Source: Plantago ovata
Taxonomy: Eukaryota > Streptophyta > Magnoliopsida > Lamiales > Plantaginaceae
Direction of reading: 5' to 3'
Assembly (NCBI GenBank): GCA_028274465.1
Contig: CM051457.1
Coordinates: 109,677,982 to 109,741,981, forward strand
DNA: 64,000 nt
The notes beneath the pieces are model-generated. The model was not told where the DNA came from, made no database searches, and was given only the letters and a program-made list of their open reading frames with translations. The translations under genes were made by a program, and so were the position numbers. Of the stretch, positions 14,451 through 29,949 are shown one piece after another. How positions within the stretch are numbered: the stretch's first letter is position 1; each line of letters opens with the position of its first letter.

Positions 14451-15031
14451 AAAGACATAATATCATACACTACCCCTCCTATTGCACCACTTTGCATATA
14501 AAGCCTCCTTGTTCCCAGAATTACATCCAACCCCACAACCCGGATTTATTTTGACCGACAAAAAATCCAATATTTCGTTTCTGCCAAACAAACACGCCCT
14601 TATCGCTATTTTAGGCAAATTAGGTTTTAATACTCTCATTCTCACTTTCCCATTTATTTTCACCCTTTTCCCTCCATACTCTCTCCCGTCTCCCTCATTA
14701 TTGCAGTAACCGATCGTCCATATTCCGACCAAAATTCACCGGAATTTTGGTCGCCGAACACCCACAAGCCATCGTAGTTGCTCAATTTCGAAGCATTCGA
14801 CTGGGTTGGAGCATATTGAGCTCGCGCGCACCTGTTTGCAAGGTAAGTGAAAAAAACTTTCAAAACTGAGATTTTGTTCTTCTTTCGTGTTTTTGTATTA
14901 TCATGTATTATGCATGTATTTTGTCGGATTCTTATTACAAATTCGTAATGCTTGAGCTAGGGTTTTTCTGTATGTGTCTGAAAACAATTTCTGCGTTTTT
15001 TGTTTCTTCTCTGTTATGGCAGTTGTTTAAC

Positions 15032-18000
15032 ATGGCTGAGAGGTTTAATATACGCGTTCATTACAATGGGGGCCAATACACCATTTCAAATGTTAATCCT
15101 CAGAGGTATAATCATATGAAACTGCTTAAGGATATTGATACAAAGGTTCTGGCTTTGTTTGAAGATGAAAAAGAAAAGAAAACAGCCCGTGTTTATGATA
15201 TGTATGCTGATTCATATGTGAATGAAATATATGAAAGGATTGAGGTAATAAGTGATTTTGGTGTTTTGCTCATGTTTGAGAGAAATAGGAAACTAATGGA
15301 AGTTGAGCTGTACTTAGACAGTTATGTGATTGAACCACTGGCTATTGATGATTCTCAAAGGAAGGGTAAGGGTAAGAACAGAGCTCATGATGATTCACCA
15401 TATGAGGTGAAGCTTAAACAGAAAGAACAATATACTGCTAGAAGGAGATTGTTTAGGCAGAGGGGTAACAAACCAATACCGCCAAAAGGCCCAAGAAGAG
15501 CACCTGACCCTAGTGAGATCATTGATCTTGTTGATGATGATGGGCCTCCACATCCCACACAAGAACCATTTGAAGAAAACTCTGAACCCTCACAAGAACA
15601 TACCACTCCACCACCTAAATCTCCTCAACCAACACAAGAACAGAGTATTCCACCACCTAAATCTCCACAACCAACCCAAGAACAAACCACTCCAGCACCA
15701 AAATCTCCACCTATCATATCTCCATCCTACAAGCCAGGTCCAATATATAATACTCCTCTGCCTACTTCAGACTTCCAATTTGAGGATGTTAATTTGGATG
15801 ACTTTGACAGCATTCTAAGGGGCCTACTGGGTGGGAGTAGTATGGAAGGAGAGAGTAGTAAGCAAGGGCAAGGAGTTAGTGTTGAGGAAGAGCAGGGAGA
15901 TGGTGTTGAGGAAGAGCAGAGGGTTGGTGTTGATACTGAGGATGCTATGGATGAAGAGATTGAGAATGTGGATGAAAATGATGAAGATGAAGATGTGGTT
16001 GAAATGATGAGTCTGCTGATGAGGATTATGTGTTGGAATCAGAAGATGGTGGTGAAGCAGATGAGACTTTGAGTGGGTTTGAGGAGGAAAACAGTGGTGG
16101 TGATAGTGATGGAGGGTTTCCATTTGATTGGGAGGATGATGAGCCACCAGCAGAGTATTTATATGATGGTTTCAAGAAGTGTGCACCTTATGAAACAGAT
16201 GGGGAGGATAAGGAGGAAGATGTGGTAGAGGGTGGGGATAAGGGAGAGGAGGGAGGTGATGGAGATGGGGATAAGGGAGAGGATGGAGGTGATGGCAGGG
16301 AGCAAGAACCCCCTAGAACTGATAGCAGAACTGCAGATGGGCCTGAAAATGATGACATTGGTGATGTAGAGTATCCATCATCTGATGAGGAAGCTGGTGG
16401 TGAAGAAGGATGGACATGTGATGAGTTCATGGAGCATAATGCTGAATGGGACAAGGACTTCAAGGAGGGTGACACTTTCACTGATGTTTATGAGCTGCGT
16501 AGGAGGGTCAAAGAATTCTCATTGAAGATTGGTTTTACATTTGAGAGGGTTCACAATGAGAAGACAAGATACACTATTCGATGTGCAACAACTAAGAAGG
16601 GGTGCCCCTGAAGACTTCATGACTATGTTATGGATGATCAAAGTAGTTTGATGATCAGGAAGTATAATGGGATACATAGGTGTGTTAGACATGTGAATCA
16701 GAGGGAAGTGGACTCAAACTGGTTGGCACAAAAGCTAATTCCTGAGTTGAAACAACATCCCAATGAAAATGCCAAAGCTTTGGAGTTGTGGGTGCAAGCC
16801 AATATCAAGGTGAAGGTGCCATACATGAGAGTATGGAGAGCCATAGAGAAGGCTATTGAGATCATAGGAGGAAATCCTGAAATGGGATTCAAGCTATGTC
16901 CCAAGTACAAAGAGATGGTGTTGAGAACCAATCCTGGTTCAGTGGTGGAGTTGATCACCACACCAGTCATTGATAGGGCTCCTGAATTTAAGAGGTTTTT
17001 CTGTGGGTTGGAGGAATAGCTAAGGGTTTTATGCAAGGTTGCACTCCATTTATATTTTTTGATGGTTGTCACTTAAGGGGTAGATATGGAGGAGTGTTGT
17101 TGAGTGCTGTAGGGACTGATGCCAATTGTGGCATATACCCAATTGCTTGGGCAGTGGTGGAGAATGAGACTAAGGAGAGTTGGGGCTTCTTTGTGCAATG
17201 CTTGGGGAGGTTACTTGGTGTTGGGATCAGGACAGAAACTGGCACTTTATGGCCGACAGACAAAAGGTAAAAAGATCACTTCTATATTCCAGTTCTTTCT
17301 TGTATATTCCTTGTTCTACTTGTTCACACACAACCTTACTTGTTTATTCCATGTTTGAACTTGTGATGTAAAATACAGGGGCTCATTAAAGTGATTGAGG
17401 AAGATGCACCTAATGTGACCAGTAGGAAGTGTGCAAAGAACATATATGATAACTTTAAACTGAAGTGGAATGGTCTCTTGTTGAGGAACCATTTCTGGCA
17501 TGCATCTACTGCCTTCACTACATATGGCTTCAACAAAGCCATGGAGAAGATCCAGACAGCTAATCAAGATGCATATGACTACTTGATGGCAATTCCATTG
17601 GACTTCTGGGCAAGACATGCCTTTGACACTACAGTCAAGGTGGACCATGTTACCAACAACTGTAGTGAGTCCTTTAATGCTTGGATAGAGCCTGTCAGGG
17701 GTCATTCCATCTTGAACATCATGGAGGTCTGCTTTGTCATTCACTTATATACTTGTAGTCTTTTGTTTCATTGTTCTAGTATTTACAGTTTCATTGTTAT
17801 CTTATTTGAAGGGGCTGAGGCATCAAGTGATGCAAAGGATCACTGTCAGAAAGGCAAAAGGAGAGCTATGTGATACCATTGTCATGCCAAGAGTCCTCAA
17901 GAAAGTTTACTACATTTATGATCAGTCAAGGTCCCTCAGAGTTAAGACAGAGACAGCTCCATTGTATTAAGTTGAGGACATGAACTTCACATTTATTGTT

Positions 18001-18925
18001 AATATGCAGACTCACTCTTGTAACTGCAAAGAGATGGGACATAAGTGGCATCCCATGTAGGCATGCATGGACTGTCATTTCATATCTTAGAGAGGATGTT
18101 GGAAAGTTCATAAGTGAGTGTCATACTACAGCTGCCTATAAGAGGGCATATGACATGGCCATTTACCATGTTGATCATCAAATGTCCTGGCCATCTGATT
18201 TGACAGAAGAGGAATGCTCTCCTCCACATTTTGAGAAGAAGGTTGGGAGGCCATGTAAGAAGAGGATTAGGCATCCATCTGAGGGTGAACCAAATAGGAA
18301 GAAACCCAGAGTGCAAGTTCCAGTTAAGAAGGTGAGAAAGGCTCCTAAGTGCAGTACCTGTGGACAGAAGGGTCATACCTGTAGGAGTAAAAAGTGCCCA
18401 CAGTTGGTAAGTAACTTGCTACTCCTATCCTTACTTTATATACTTGTTATGATTGTTTCTCTAATATGTACCATTTACTTCTTATAGGCAAAGGCAACTG
18501 ATATACAAATGCAGGAGTCTCAAGTCAATGATGATGAAGCTCCCATTCCTGACATGCCAACTCAGGTAAGAAAATTCCTGAAATTACTCCAATGTATTCA
18601 ATTTGTGAAGTAAGACTTGTGAAGCATATGTATTTGATGGTGTGTAGTATATGTAGTGATGTGTGCAATTGTTGTTAATTTGTAGACTGAGAGTAATGTT
18701 CCTAAAAGGGGTGGAAGGAGAGGAAGAGGTGGCAGTAGGGCAAGCACATCAAGAGGTGGAGGCAGTGGTGGAACAGGAACTTCTACTGGTGGAGGCAGTG
18801 GTGGAGCAAGAACTTCTACTAGTGGAGGAAGTGGCAGAGGCATGGCAAGAACTTCTAGACGTGGAGATAGGGGCAGGGGTTCAACAAGCACAAGAGGAAG
18901 GGGAATTGGAGCATGGTTCAATTAG
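15032..18925 (+). pseudogene. MuDR-like (MULE) transposase, decayed
   Basis: Mutator-like transposases cut and paste DNA with a DDE catalytic domain. In order: an N-terminal region starting MAERFNIRVHYNGGQ (ATG at 15032, after a probable leader intron 14843-15022); a long acidic linker to about 16430; a MuDR DNA-binding region (LRRRVKEFSLKIGFTFERV, then CATTKKGCP); the MULE core with FFDGCHLRGRYGG and MADRQKG, supplying two catalytic Asp, and a distal helix with FNKAMEKI; a SWIM zinc finger CNC...CRH (about 18015-18063); a CCHC knuckle CSTCGQKGHTCRSKKC; and a Gly/Arg-rich tail. Introns: 17267-17378, 17727-17811, 18407-18487, 18566-18684. Lesions: frameshifts near 15998, 17015, 17250 and 18033, TGA at 16609-16611 (expected Trp) and TAA at 17968-17970. 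Non-functional. Confidence 0.85.
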
Positions 18926-19640
18926 AAAGTTAGTATTCTAGTTGGTAGTTTTGATCATAAACTTTGAATGTTGGTACTATGTTTTGTTTTGCACCTTGGA
19001 TGATCAAGTAGATCTTTTGATGAGTACTCTACCTTTATGGTTTATTGTGGTGAATTTGACTATGAATATGTACCAAATTTGGCTCCAAACTTATGCTAAG
19101 ATGCTTAATGTTATGTTTTAGCCTTATACTTCTTGTTCTATGTTGTTTCTTTAGTATGTTTTGAGAGTTTGGTGTTAAATGAGTCCAAAATGAGCATGAG
19201 AAGCCTAAAAATTGGCTCCAACACTATTCCTACGGCTAGTTTTTTATTTAATAATTCTGTTAATTTTTTTTCATTTCAATACTACAAATTTAAATTTTAT
19301 TACATATAAACCCACACATGCATTTCACGTGACCATCCTGTCAAGCTGTTTGGCCGGCAGCAAAAGCCAAAATTCCGACGAGGGCAAAATTGTACTTTAA
19401 ACGATTAAGACTGTGAAAAGTCAAAGTCGTTGGGTTCGATGTAATTAAAATCGAACAACAAGGTATTCGGTGTAATTTCGTTGAACAAAAGGGTGCCGTG
19501 TATGTAATGGACCCGAATTAAAATGACCATCATAACTTCATGCCTATATGTATATCAATGGTTTATCTCCACTGCGCTACACAAAGTTGCAACGTGTGAG
19601 TGGGCACCACGTGTGAGGGGGCCTATCTAGGATCGAATTC
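18926..19640. other. Spacer between MULE and pectin acetylesterase gene
   Basis: No gene seen. It presumably contains the MULE right end and the promoter of the next gene. Confidence 0.4.
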
Positions 19641-19647
19641 CTGTGAA

Positions 19648-19655
19648 TATATAAA
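19648..19655 (+). promoter_or_regulatory. TATA box of pectin acetylesterase-like gene
   Basis: TATATAAA lies 68 nt before the ATG at 19723, a suitable distance for a short plant 5' UTR, within an otherwise mixed-composition stretch. Confidence 0.6.
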
Positions 19656-19722
19656 CAGGCATCTATCTGTCCTTTCCCTCCCCATCATCAGTCATCACTT
19701 TGAAGATTGTTTGTCCCCCACC

Positions 19723-22401
<2,679 letters not shown>

Positions 22402-23206
22402 GTGCTAAAGCTAGATGTGGTACTCGTATATTATTATGTGTAGGTAGGTAGGATCAATAATTGATCGATCATATTATTGTATGTAAAATGATCCAAATTA
22501 TGGTGACGTGGGATTGTGGGAAATCAACCCGTCTAGCATTTATATGAAATTTAGCACATACGGAGTATCTTCTTATATAAAAGTATAATATAATACACTA
22601 ATTGAAGAAAAAATAAAAAATAAAATATTTCATTTCTGAATTAAATTTGAGTATTTTAGCACCAATCGGACCAAAAGTTGAACGTCTTATACGTACCATT
22701 GGCCCAAAAAATTTCGTTCAGCCCATTGTTAATTATCTTAACCCAGTCCAACAAATTATAATTAACCTAGCTAAATTACTTCCTCTTAGTCTACTAATTT
22801 CAAGCCAGAGACTTTTGCTAAACTATGGTGATGTGGGAAATCAATCTAGTCTTTCTCCATTCTCAAATACAGTAGTTAGGATGGTTAGTGTGAAGATTGT
22901 TGATTTCAGACATAGTTGAGCAGATCTTCAAAGGTTATACATGATGTACCTGAAGAAGATTAGAGCAACCAGGAGACACGGATCGAAAGCTATTAGTCAA
23001 AACTTGTTGATATGTTAAAGTTCTATTTCTCATTTTTACTAACGTGACATGGGTTTTGGATAAAATGTCCCTTCAATGTTCTGTTATTAATTATGCTGCG
23101 TGTTAATTTTTACTATTATGCAAGAATTTCCCTTTTTTTTAATTTGCAAACATACATATCATGACACTTTTATGTCCTGGGTACACGGGGACGGTGGGTT
23201 TCTATC
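22402..23206. other. Spacer with a fragmentary repeat
   Basis: No gene. Two stretches, about 22497-22555 (ATGGTGACGTGGGATTG...CTAGCATTTATATGAAATTT) and 22825-22890 (ATGGTGATGTGGGAAATCAA...TTAGGATGGTTAGTGTGA), overlap in similarity with 38086-38165, which contains both halves. They look like pieces of one unclassified repeat. Confidence 0.45.
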
Positions 23207-23632
23207 TGATTGGGGATTAGTACTACTACCCACGTACCGAACATGCATACAGGGGTCGAAGGGTAACCAGGGGTTTCGGACGACTGGTCCCTCGAAACAC
23301 CCCATGCAATAACCCGCCGAACGGTACGTATCGGACTTACCTGGTCATCCGAAAGGATCTACAGTACCTCATAAGGCTTGTCGAAAGCTGTCAGGAAAGA
23401 GGGGGGCCCCACTCCGTATCCTATAAATATGTCCCCCATTTATTATCCTCATTATTCATTCATACGCATTAATATCTTATCACTACATTGAATTGCCACC
23501 GGTCTAACTTCGGTAGGCCGGTCCTAATCCCCCTCCCTATTATTCTCCCCCGTTTGCAGGTTCACATCACCGCCCGTCAGTAAACATACTCACTCCATAA
23601 GCTCCCGTGGAATGAGAGATGGTGAGTTAGAT
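23207..23632 (+). repeat. 5' terminal repeat (LTR) of the gypsy element
   Basis: Starts TGATTGGGGATTAG. A TATA box (TATAAAT, 23422-23428) lies in CTATAAATATGTCCCC. Identity with the right copy continues to 23632, inside the gag frame that opens at 23612. The conventional LTR end may be earlier, for example near GGTTCACA around 23566, but no tRNA primer site beginning TGG follows there. Confidence 0.85.
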
Positions 23633-26600
23633 GTCATGGAGGTATCGGATGACGACTGCTCCGACCAAGACCGGCGGACGCTAGAGCGAAAAAGGGAGAA
23701 GTACGAGGAATTACTCCGAGCGCATGATCGAAAGAAACAAGAGGCCCGAAACCCAAAAAGGCCTCGCCATGACATCGACGACGTAAGGAGAAGAGACGAG
23801 CGGGAAGCCCGAAAGTACAGCGAGACCAAAGCATCCTCCGGTCGGGATAAGGGCCTCGCCCCGAACCCACTGTCTCCACGGCTTATGAGCCACTCGATCC
23901 CAATTGATCGAAAAATCCCCAAGAACCTCCCTAAGTACTCCGGGATAACATGCCCCCATGAACATAGGGTGAGATTCGAAAACATGATGCAAACTTACGG
24001 ACACAATGAAAAGGGAATGGTGATCGTCTTCCCCGGTACCCTCGAAGGGGTAGCCACCGAATGGTACTATAATATGCCCGAAGGGTCCATCAGATCCTAT
24101 TCGGACTTAGTACATGCTTTCCTTGGACACTTCACCGACTACAAGAAATCTCGGCAATCCAGCAGCTGTTTGCAGGACATTATCCAAAAGAAGGATGAGC
24201 CCCTCCGACGATGGTGGCAACGATTCAACGCGGTAGCACTACAAGTGGATGACCATCCCATGAACTTCCGAAGGCAAACCCTTTTTACGAACACTCGGAA
24301 TAGGGGCCTAGCCTCCGAAGTATCGAGAGAAATGCCTGAAACAGCCGAAGCTCTATCCAACATCGTGAACAAGTATATCGAGGAGGAGAGAATGAATAAG
24401 GAGGCTAGGCTAGCTTTCGGAACATCCCCAACTCGGGACAAAGAAGAAACCCCCCATCGAAGTTCGAAGCAAGATAGAGGCAAAACCATTGTGAAAGAAG
24501 AAAGAGGACCCGCGAAGGATCCATCCAGGGACCGAGGGTACGGCGAAAGGCGTCTACCCCGGAAAAATCCAAGGCCCATTCGGTATCCCCAACGGCAAGT
24601 CTTCACACTTTTTGAAGGCTCTTCTTTCATTCGATGGCCCAAGAAGCATAGAGAAACAAACACCACCAGGAGATCCGAAGAATTTTGCGAGTTCCACAAA
24701 CAGCCGGGACACGCCACCGACCGGTGTATCGAACTCAATGAAGAGCTAGACCGAATTGTGGTCGAAGGGTACGCAGAGGAGTACACAAACAAGAACGGGG
24801 TTCTTACAATAAGGCCCGTGAGCAAAAGGAAATCAGAGATAGTCCGACCAGCTCCTCTTCGATCCCCTTTGCCCATGCAATCGGATGTTTATCGGGAGTC
24901 GAAGGAAACTCGGACCGAAGGATTTAATTCTGAAAATGATCCCATTTATGATGAGATCCGGTACATCGCGGGAGGCCCAACGGGAGGAGATTCTCGAAAG
25001 GAAAGGAACCGAACCGCACGACGGATGCGTAATGCCTACGCCCAAGGGTCACCCACCTTCAATGTAGGAAGCCTCGAAGTCCATAGTCCGATATTAACTT
25101 TCGACGGGTCCGATGTCCCTCCCCCAGAGATGACCCGGAGTCAAGACCCGAATTTCCCCCTTGTCGTTTCGATGGTGATATCGGGGTTCCCAGTGAGAAA
25201 GATCCTTGTTGATACCGGGAGTTCAGTGAATGTGATCACCACCGCCACTTTGGAAAAAATGAAGATCGGGAGACAGGGCTTCTCGGAGGTTTCAACTCAG
25301 CTTTCAGGTTTCGGAGGATCCGTGGTCAAACCACTAGGAACCATCTGGCTAGTCACCTCCATGGGAACCAAGCCCACCAGGGCCACGTACAATTGCCAAT
25401 ACGTGGTAGTGGACGATCCCATGGGTTACAACGTGCTTTTCGGAAGGCCAGGCATCAACCAATTCCAGGCCGTCGCATCTACATACCACCTTAAGATGAA
25501 ATTCCCTACAGAATGCGGAGTAGGGGAAGTCAAAGGCGACCCGAAGGAAGCATGGGAATGCTACTGCGCATCCACCCAACCCCCAACCCCAAGGCTCGAA
25601 ATCAACCAACCCCCAACCAGGGTCGAAACTTTTGATATTCCACCCTCGAAGAAGCAGTGCCTCATCATAGACAATGACCAATTCGATTTCGGCCCTCGAA
25701 CAGAGGAGCACATCGAACCATGTTCTGAAGTAAGGGACCTCCACCTTTTCGAGGAGTCCATGGGTCGAACCACCAAAATTGCGGCGGACTTGCCAGAGGA
25801 TCTCGAGCTAGCACTAGTCCTTTTCTTAAGAACGAACTCGGATGTGTTCGCATGGGGAACAACAGACCTAAAAGGGATCGATCCTCGAATCATAGTACAT
25901 CGACTCAATGTGAATCCCCAGGCTAGACCCGTTAGCCAGAGACAAAGAAATTTCAGCAGGGAAAAGAACTTAATCATCGACGAGGAGGTTGCAAAATTAC
26001 TCAAGGCGGGACACATCCGACCGACCAAATTTTCGGATTGGTTGTGTAACGTCGTCCTAGTAGGGAAGGGGAACGGGAAGTGGAGGATGTGCAATGATTT
26101 CACCGATCTCAACAAGCATTGCCCACGAGACCCTTACCCTTTACCTCGTATCGACCAACTAGTGGATTCGACGGCTGGGGCCGAACGTCTTAGCTTCATG
26201 GACGCATTTCAAGGTTATTACCAAGTGCCCATGGCCCGAGAAGATGTGGATAAAACGGCCTTCACCACCGATTCAGGGGTTTTCTCCTTCAAAGTCATGC
26301 CCTTCGGATTGCGAAACGCCGGAGCAACATACCAACGGTTAGTCAACATGATGTTCGAACAGGAAATCGGGCGAACCATGGAGGTGTACGTCGATGACAT
26401 GTTGGTAAAAAGTATCGAGGCGAAAGATCATATCGAACATTTGGGTAGGTGCTTCGGAATTCTGAGAAAATTCGGGATGAAGCTCAACCCTTCGAAGTGT
26501 ACTTTCGGCGTCAAAGGAGGAAAGTTTTTGGGGTACATGGTCACCCAGAGAGGGATCGAAGCCAACCCCGACAAGATCAAGGCCGTGTTAGATTTCCCCA

Positions 26601-29169
26601 GCCCTCGAAACATCAATGAGGTCCAGAAGTTAATCGGGAGGGTCATCGCCTTGAGTCGTTTCATTGCTCGATCCGGAGAGAAGAGCCTTCCTTTCCTCAA
26701 AGTTCTCAGGAATAGCAAAAATTTCGAGTGGAGTGAAGAAACCGAAAAGGCCCTCGCAGACCTTAAGAGCCATCTTTCGAGACCACCCCTTCTCTCGAAG
26801 CCGAAGGAGGGAGATACCTTGTATCTACATGTAGCCATCTCCCGAGAAGTTGTGAGCTCAGTACTAGTAAGGCTAGAAGGAAACCAACACCAGCCCATCT
26901 ATTACCTGAGCAAAGTACTCACGAAAGCCGAACTTAACTACCTGGATATCGAAAAGCTAGCCTACTGCGTGGTGTTGGCATCTCGACGCCTCCGACCCTA
27001 TTTCCAAGCTCACGAAATTGTGGTCTTGACATCACACCCCTTGAAGAGAATCCTTGGGAAACCCGATCTCTCGGGCCGACTGGTTAAATGGGCTATCGAA
27101 CTTATGGAGTACACCCTCGAATTTCAAGCCCCGAACGGGAAAAAGCACAAGTGATTGCGGAGTTTTTCCTCGGAGTTAAGGAAGACATCGAACTTGTATG
27201 TACCATCGAAGCATCCTCTAAAGGCCAGAATATGGAACCAAGGTGGGACATCTTTGTCGACGGCTCATCCACTAGAGGCCAAGGGGGAGTGGGAATCCAC
27301 ATGATCGACCCTCTCGGAACCGAATTGGATTTCGCCGTACGCCTCGCTTTCCCCGCGACCAACAATGAAGCGGAGTATGAAGCCGCCCTCATCGGCCTTC
27401 GACTATCGCTGGAAGGAGGAGCCAAACACGTGCATCTATACACCGACTCGCAACTAGTAGCCCAACAACATGCCGGAGCATTCGAAGCAAAGGAGGAGCC
27501 CATGAAGCTATACTTAGCGGAACTCAAAGGTATCATTCCGAAATTCCAAAGCGTCGAAATATCACAGATATCTCGGACGCTCAACCGAATCGCGGACGGT
27601 CTGGCAAAATTCGGGAGCTCGTCACAAACGATTGCTACCCGACAGGTATGTCCCTACCCCGAACAAATTGATTCGAACCGTGGAAAACGGATTCATTTCA
27701 AAAACAAAGATACGACTTTATAAAAATTATGCTGTCACGATCAGGTCACCCTCATGACGGTACAGAAACCCGCCATCGGAATGGATAAACTCAAAAGGCA
27801 ACGAGGTCTCGAAGTCAATACCTTAGAATCCGACCACAAATGGCTGGCGGACATCAAGGTAGAAAATTCGAAACCTCACAACGAAACCACCAAACGTGGA
27901 CCCAATTATTTCCCAAATAGGAAACTCACCCCCCAACCACGGGATTATTTCTCTTTTTTACAGCTTTACAAGCAAGGAGTGATCCCGCAGGACCGAACGG
28001 AGGCTCGAAGACTCAGAAGGAGAGCCCAATATTTTCTTTGGGACGGATCCGACCTATACAAACGATCGTTCGATGGCCCACATCTGAAATGTGTCAACGA
28101 AGAAGAAGCCCGAATCTTGTTAGAAGAAGTGCATGCCGGAAGTTGTGGAAATCATTCGGGAGGAAGGGCTTTGGCACAAAAAATTCGACGGCAAGGGTTC
28201 TACTGGCCCACCATCATCAAAGATTCAAAGGCTCGGACGAAGAAGTGCGACGAGTGCCAAAGATTCGCCCGCAACAGCAAAGCTCCAGGAAGACCCCTCA
28301 TCCCCACTCCGATATCTTGTCCCTTCGATAGATGGGGCATCGACATTGTTGGAAAACTCCCTACTTCCACTAATCAGAAGAAATTCCTCATAGTTGCGGT
28401 GGAATATTTCTCCAAGTGGGTCGAAGCGGAAGCCGTAGGAAGAATCACCGAATCAGTTGTAAGGGACTTCATTTGGAAAAACATCATTTGCCGATTCGGA
28501 CTCCCCAGAGTCATCGTATCCGACAACGGTGCCCAATTTACCGGTAAAAAGATCCGATCTTGGTGCGACGAGTTGGGAATCAAGCAGAGTTTCACTTCAG
28601 TAGGCCACCCTCAAGCCAACGGACAGACAGAGGTCACCAATCGAACAATAATCGATAACCTCGAAAAAAGGTTAGGGCAGTCGAAGGCCGAGTGGGCAGA
28701 CGAGTTGCACGGGGTATTATGGGCCTATCGAACAACCCAGAGGACGGCTACACGGGAAACCCCTTTTTGCATGGTTTACGGTTCAGAAGCGGTGATCCCA
28801 TGCGAAATTGCCGTCGAATCGCTCAGGATCAAGGAATATGACCCGCACCTCAATGATGAAGCCCGAGCTCTAGAGCTAGACTTGCTGGATTCGAAGAGAG
28901 AAGAAGTGCGAGCCCGGGTGATCCGATACCAAGCAATGATGACTAAAGCCTACAATAAAAACCTCGTCGAAAGGGACCTCAACGTCGGAGATCTGGTGTT
29001 GCGAAAGGCAAATATCCTCGAAAATGTTGGAAAATTACAAGAGCCCTGGAAGGGACCCTTTAGAGTTACCGAAGTACTCTCCAACGGAAGCTACAGACTG
29101 GAAGACCTGGAAGGCAATCGAGTGGATCGACCGTGGAACATCAAGAACTTGAGAAAATACTACTCCTAG
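23612..29169 (+). pseudogene. Gag-pol polyprotein of the gypsy element, two lesions in pol
   Basis: Frame 23612-27154 (1180 codons) holds Gag (core roughly residues 110-290), a CHHC knuckle CEFHKQPGHATDRC near 358-371, an aspartic protease DTGSSVNVI near 535, a reverse transcriptase with KWRMCNDFTDLNK and YVDD near 925, and a first RNase H. At about 27145, by an A-run, the frame shifts -1 and continues from 27088-27154 into a second, archaeal-type RNase H domain (DIFVDGSS, NNEAEYEAALIGL, YTDSQLV). A TAA at 27721-27723 then separates integrase (from 27745), with an HHCC zinc site (H28133 region to CDEC) and D-D-E residues in DRWGIDIVG, VIVSDNGAQF and NGQTEVTN, ending in KNLRKYYS. ATG 23612 or the in-frame ATG 23636 could start translation; the second lies just beyond the repeat. 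Confidence 0.88.
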
Positions 29170-29949
29170 GCACCTCCGATCCATTCGAGCACTCGGAACC
29201 CCCCCCCCCTCTTTTGAAGAATGTTCAAAAAAATGTAACAATTGGGTAGGCCACAAGCCTTACCTACATTTTGTAAAGACCCCTTTTACCAAACCACCTG
29301 TTATAAGGTCGTCACTGAAAAAGGGGAAAGACATCGAACGAACTTATTAAGGTTTCGAACGTACCTATTTCGACATATTTTCGATAAATGCCATCGAAAA
29401 AATCACATAAATGAATCCAAAGGATCGCGAGGGTATATCGAATGATACTATTTCGACGGAAAAGTAATCTGTCCGAGTACCCCGACCCTCGAAAACATCA
29501 TACTTTCGAGATGAGGGAGATGATTTGATATAGACAACCCGACGGGGTTCTACTTGTCGAATACGCTACCCGAAAGCTTATCAATTCGGGGCAAATCCTT
29601 CGATACATAAGTAACAAAGAGTGACGCAATTATTTACGCGATTATTTTTAAAGTAATATTGCCACGACACTCGAACCTACTAGATGGCCGAAACAATAAA
29701 ATACATCAGAGAAAAACATGCACATTTCATACGCAAAAAGCATTGTTCGAAGGAGTCAGATGGATACCGACCGAACTCCCACGCAAAAAACATCGTTCGA
29801 AGGCATGATTAAAAGTAGTTCGACCGGTCATCAAGGAGTTCGATGGCCACCCCTCGAATTCCACACAAAACAAATAAGATAAGTTCGACAGTGATTAAAA
29901 TTGTTCGAATATTAAAAGCATTACAAAGAGAACTTGGCATCCCAAGCCT
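29170..29949. other. Gypsy internal non-coding spacer between pol and the antisense gene
   Basis: Rich in TTCGA/TCGAA words like the rest of the element, with short direct repeats (GCAAAAA.CATTGTTCGAAGG near 29735 and 29783). No frame of note. It should hold the 3' UTR of the antisense gene. Confidence 0.5.

Noticed and set aside
14460-14902. Frames upstream of the MULE gene (14482-14709 and the opposite strand)
   Set aside because: Low-complexity CT-rich leader sequence; more consistent with a 5' UTR and a leader intron.
23566-23584. TCACCGCCCGTCAG resembling the conserved end of small-subunit rRNA
   Set aside because: Only about 12 bases match, flanking sequence is unrelated to rRNA, and the same word is present in both LTR copies.
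24139-24876. Long minus-strand frames opposite gag and pol (23590-27584)
   Set aside because: Shadows of the plus-strand polyprotein; no domain recognised in these frames.
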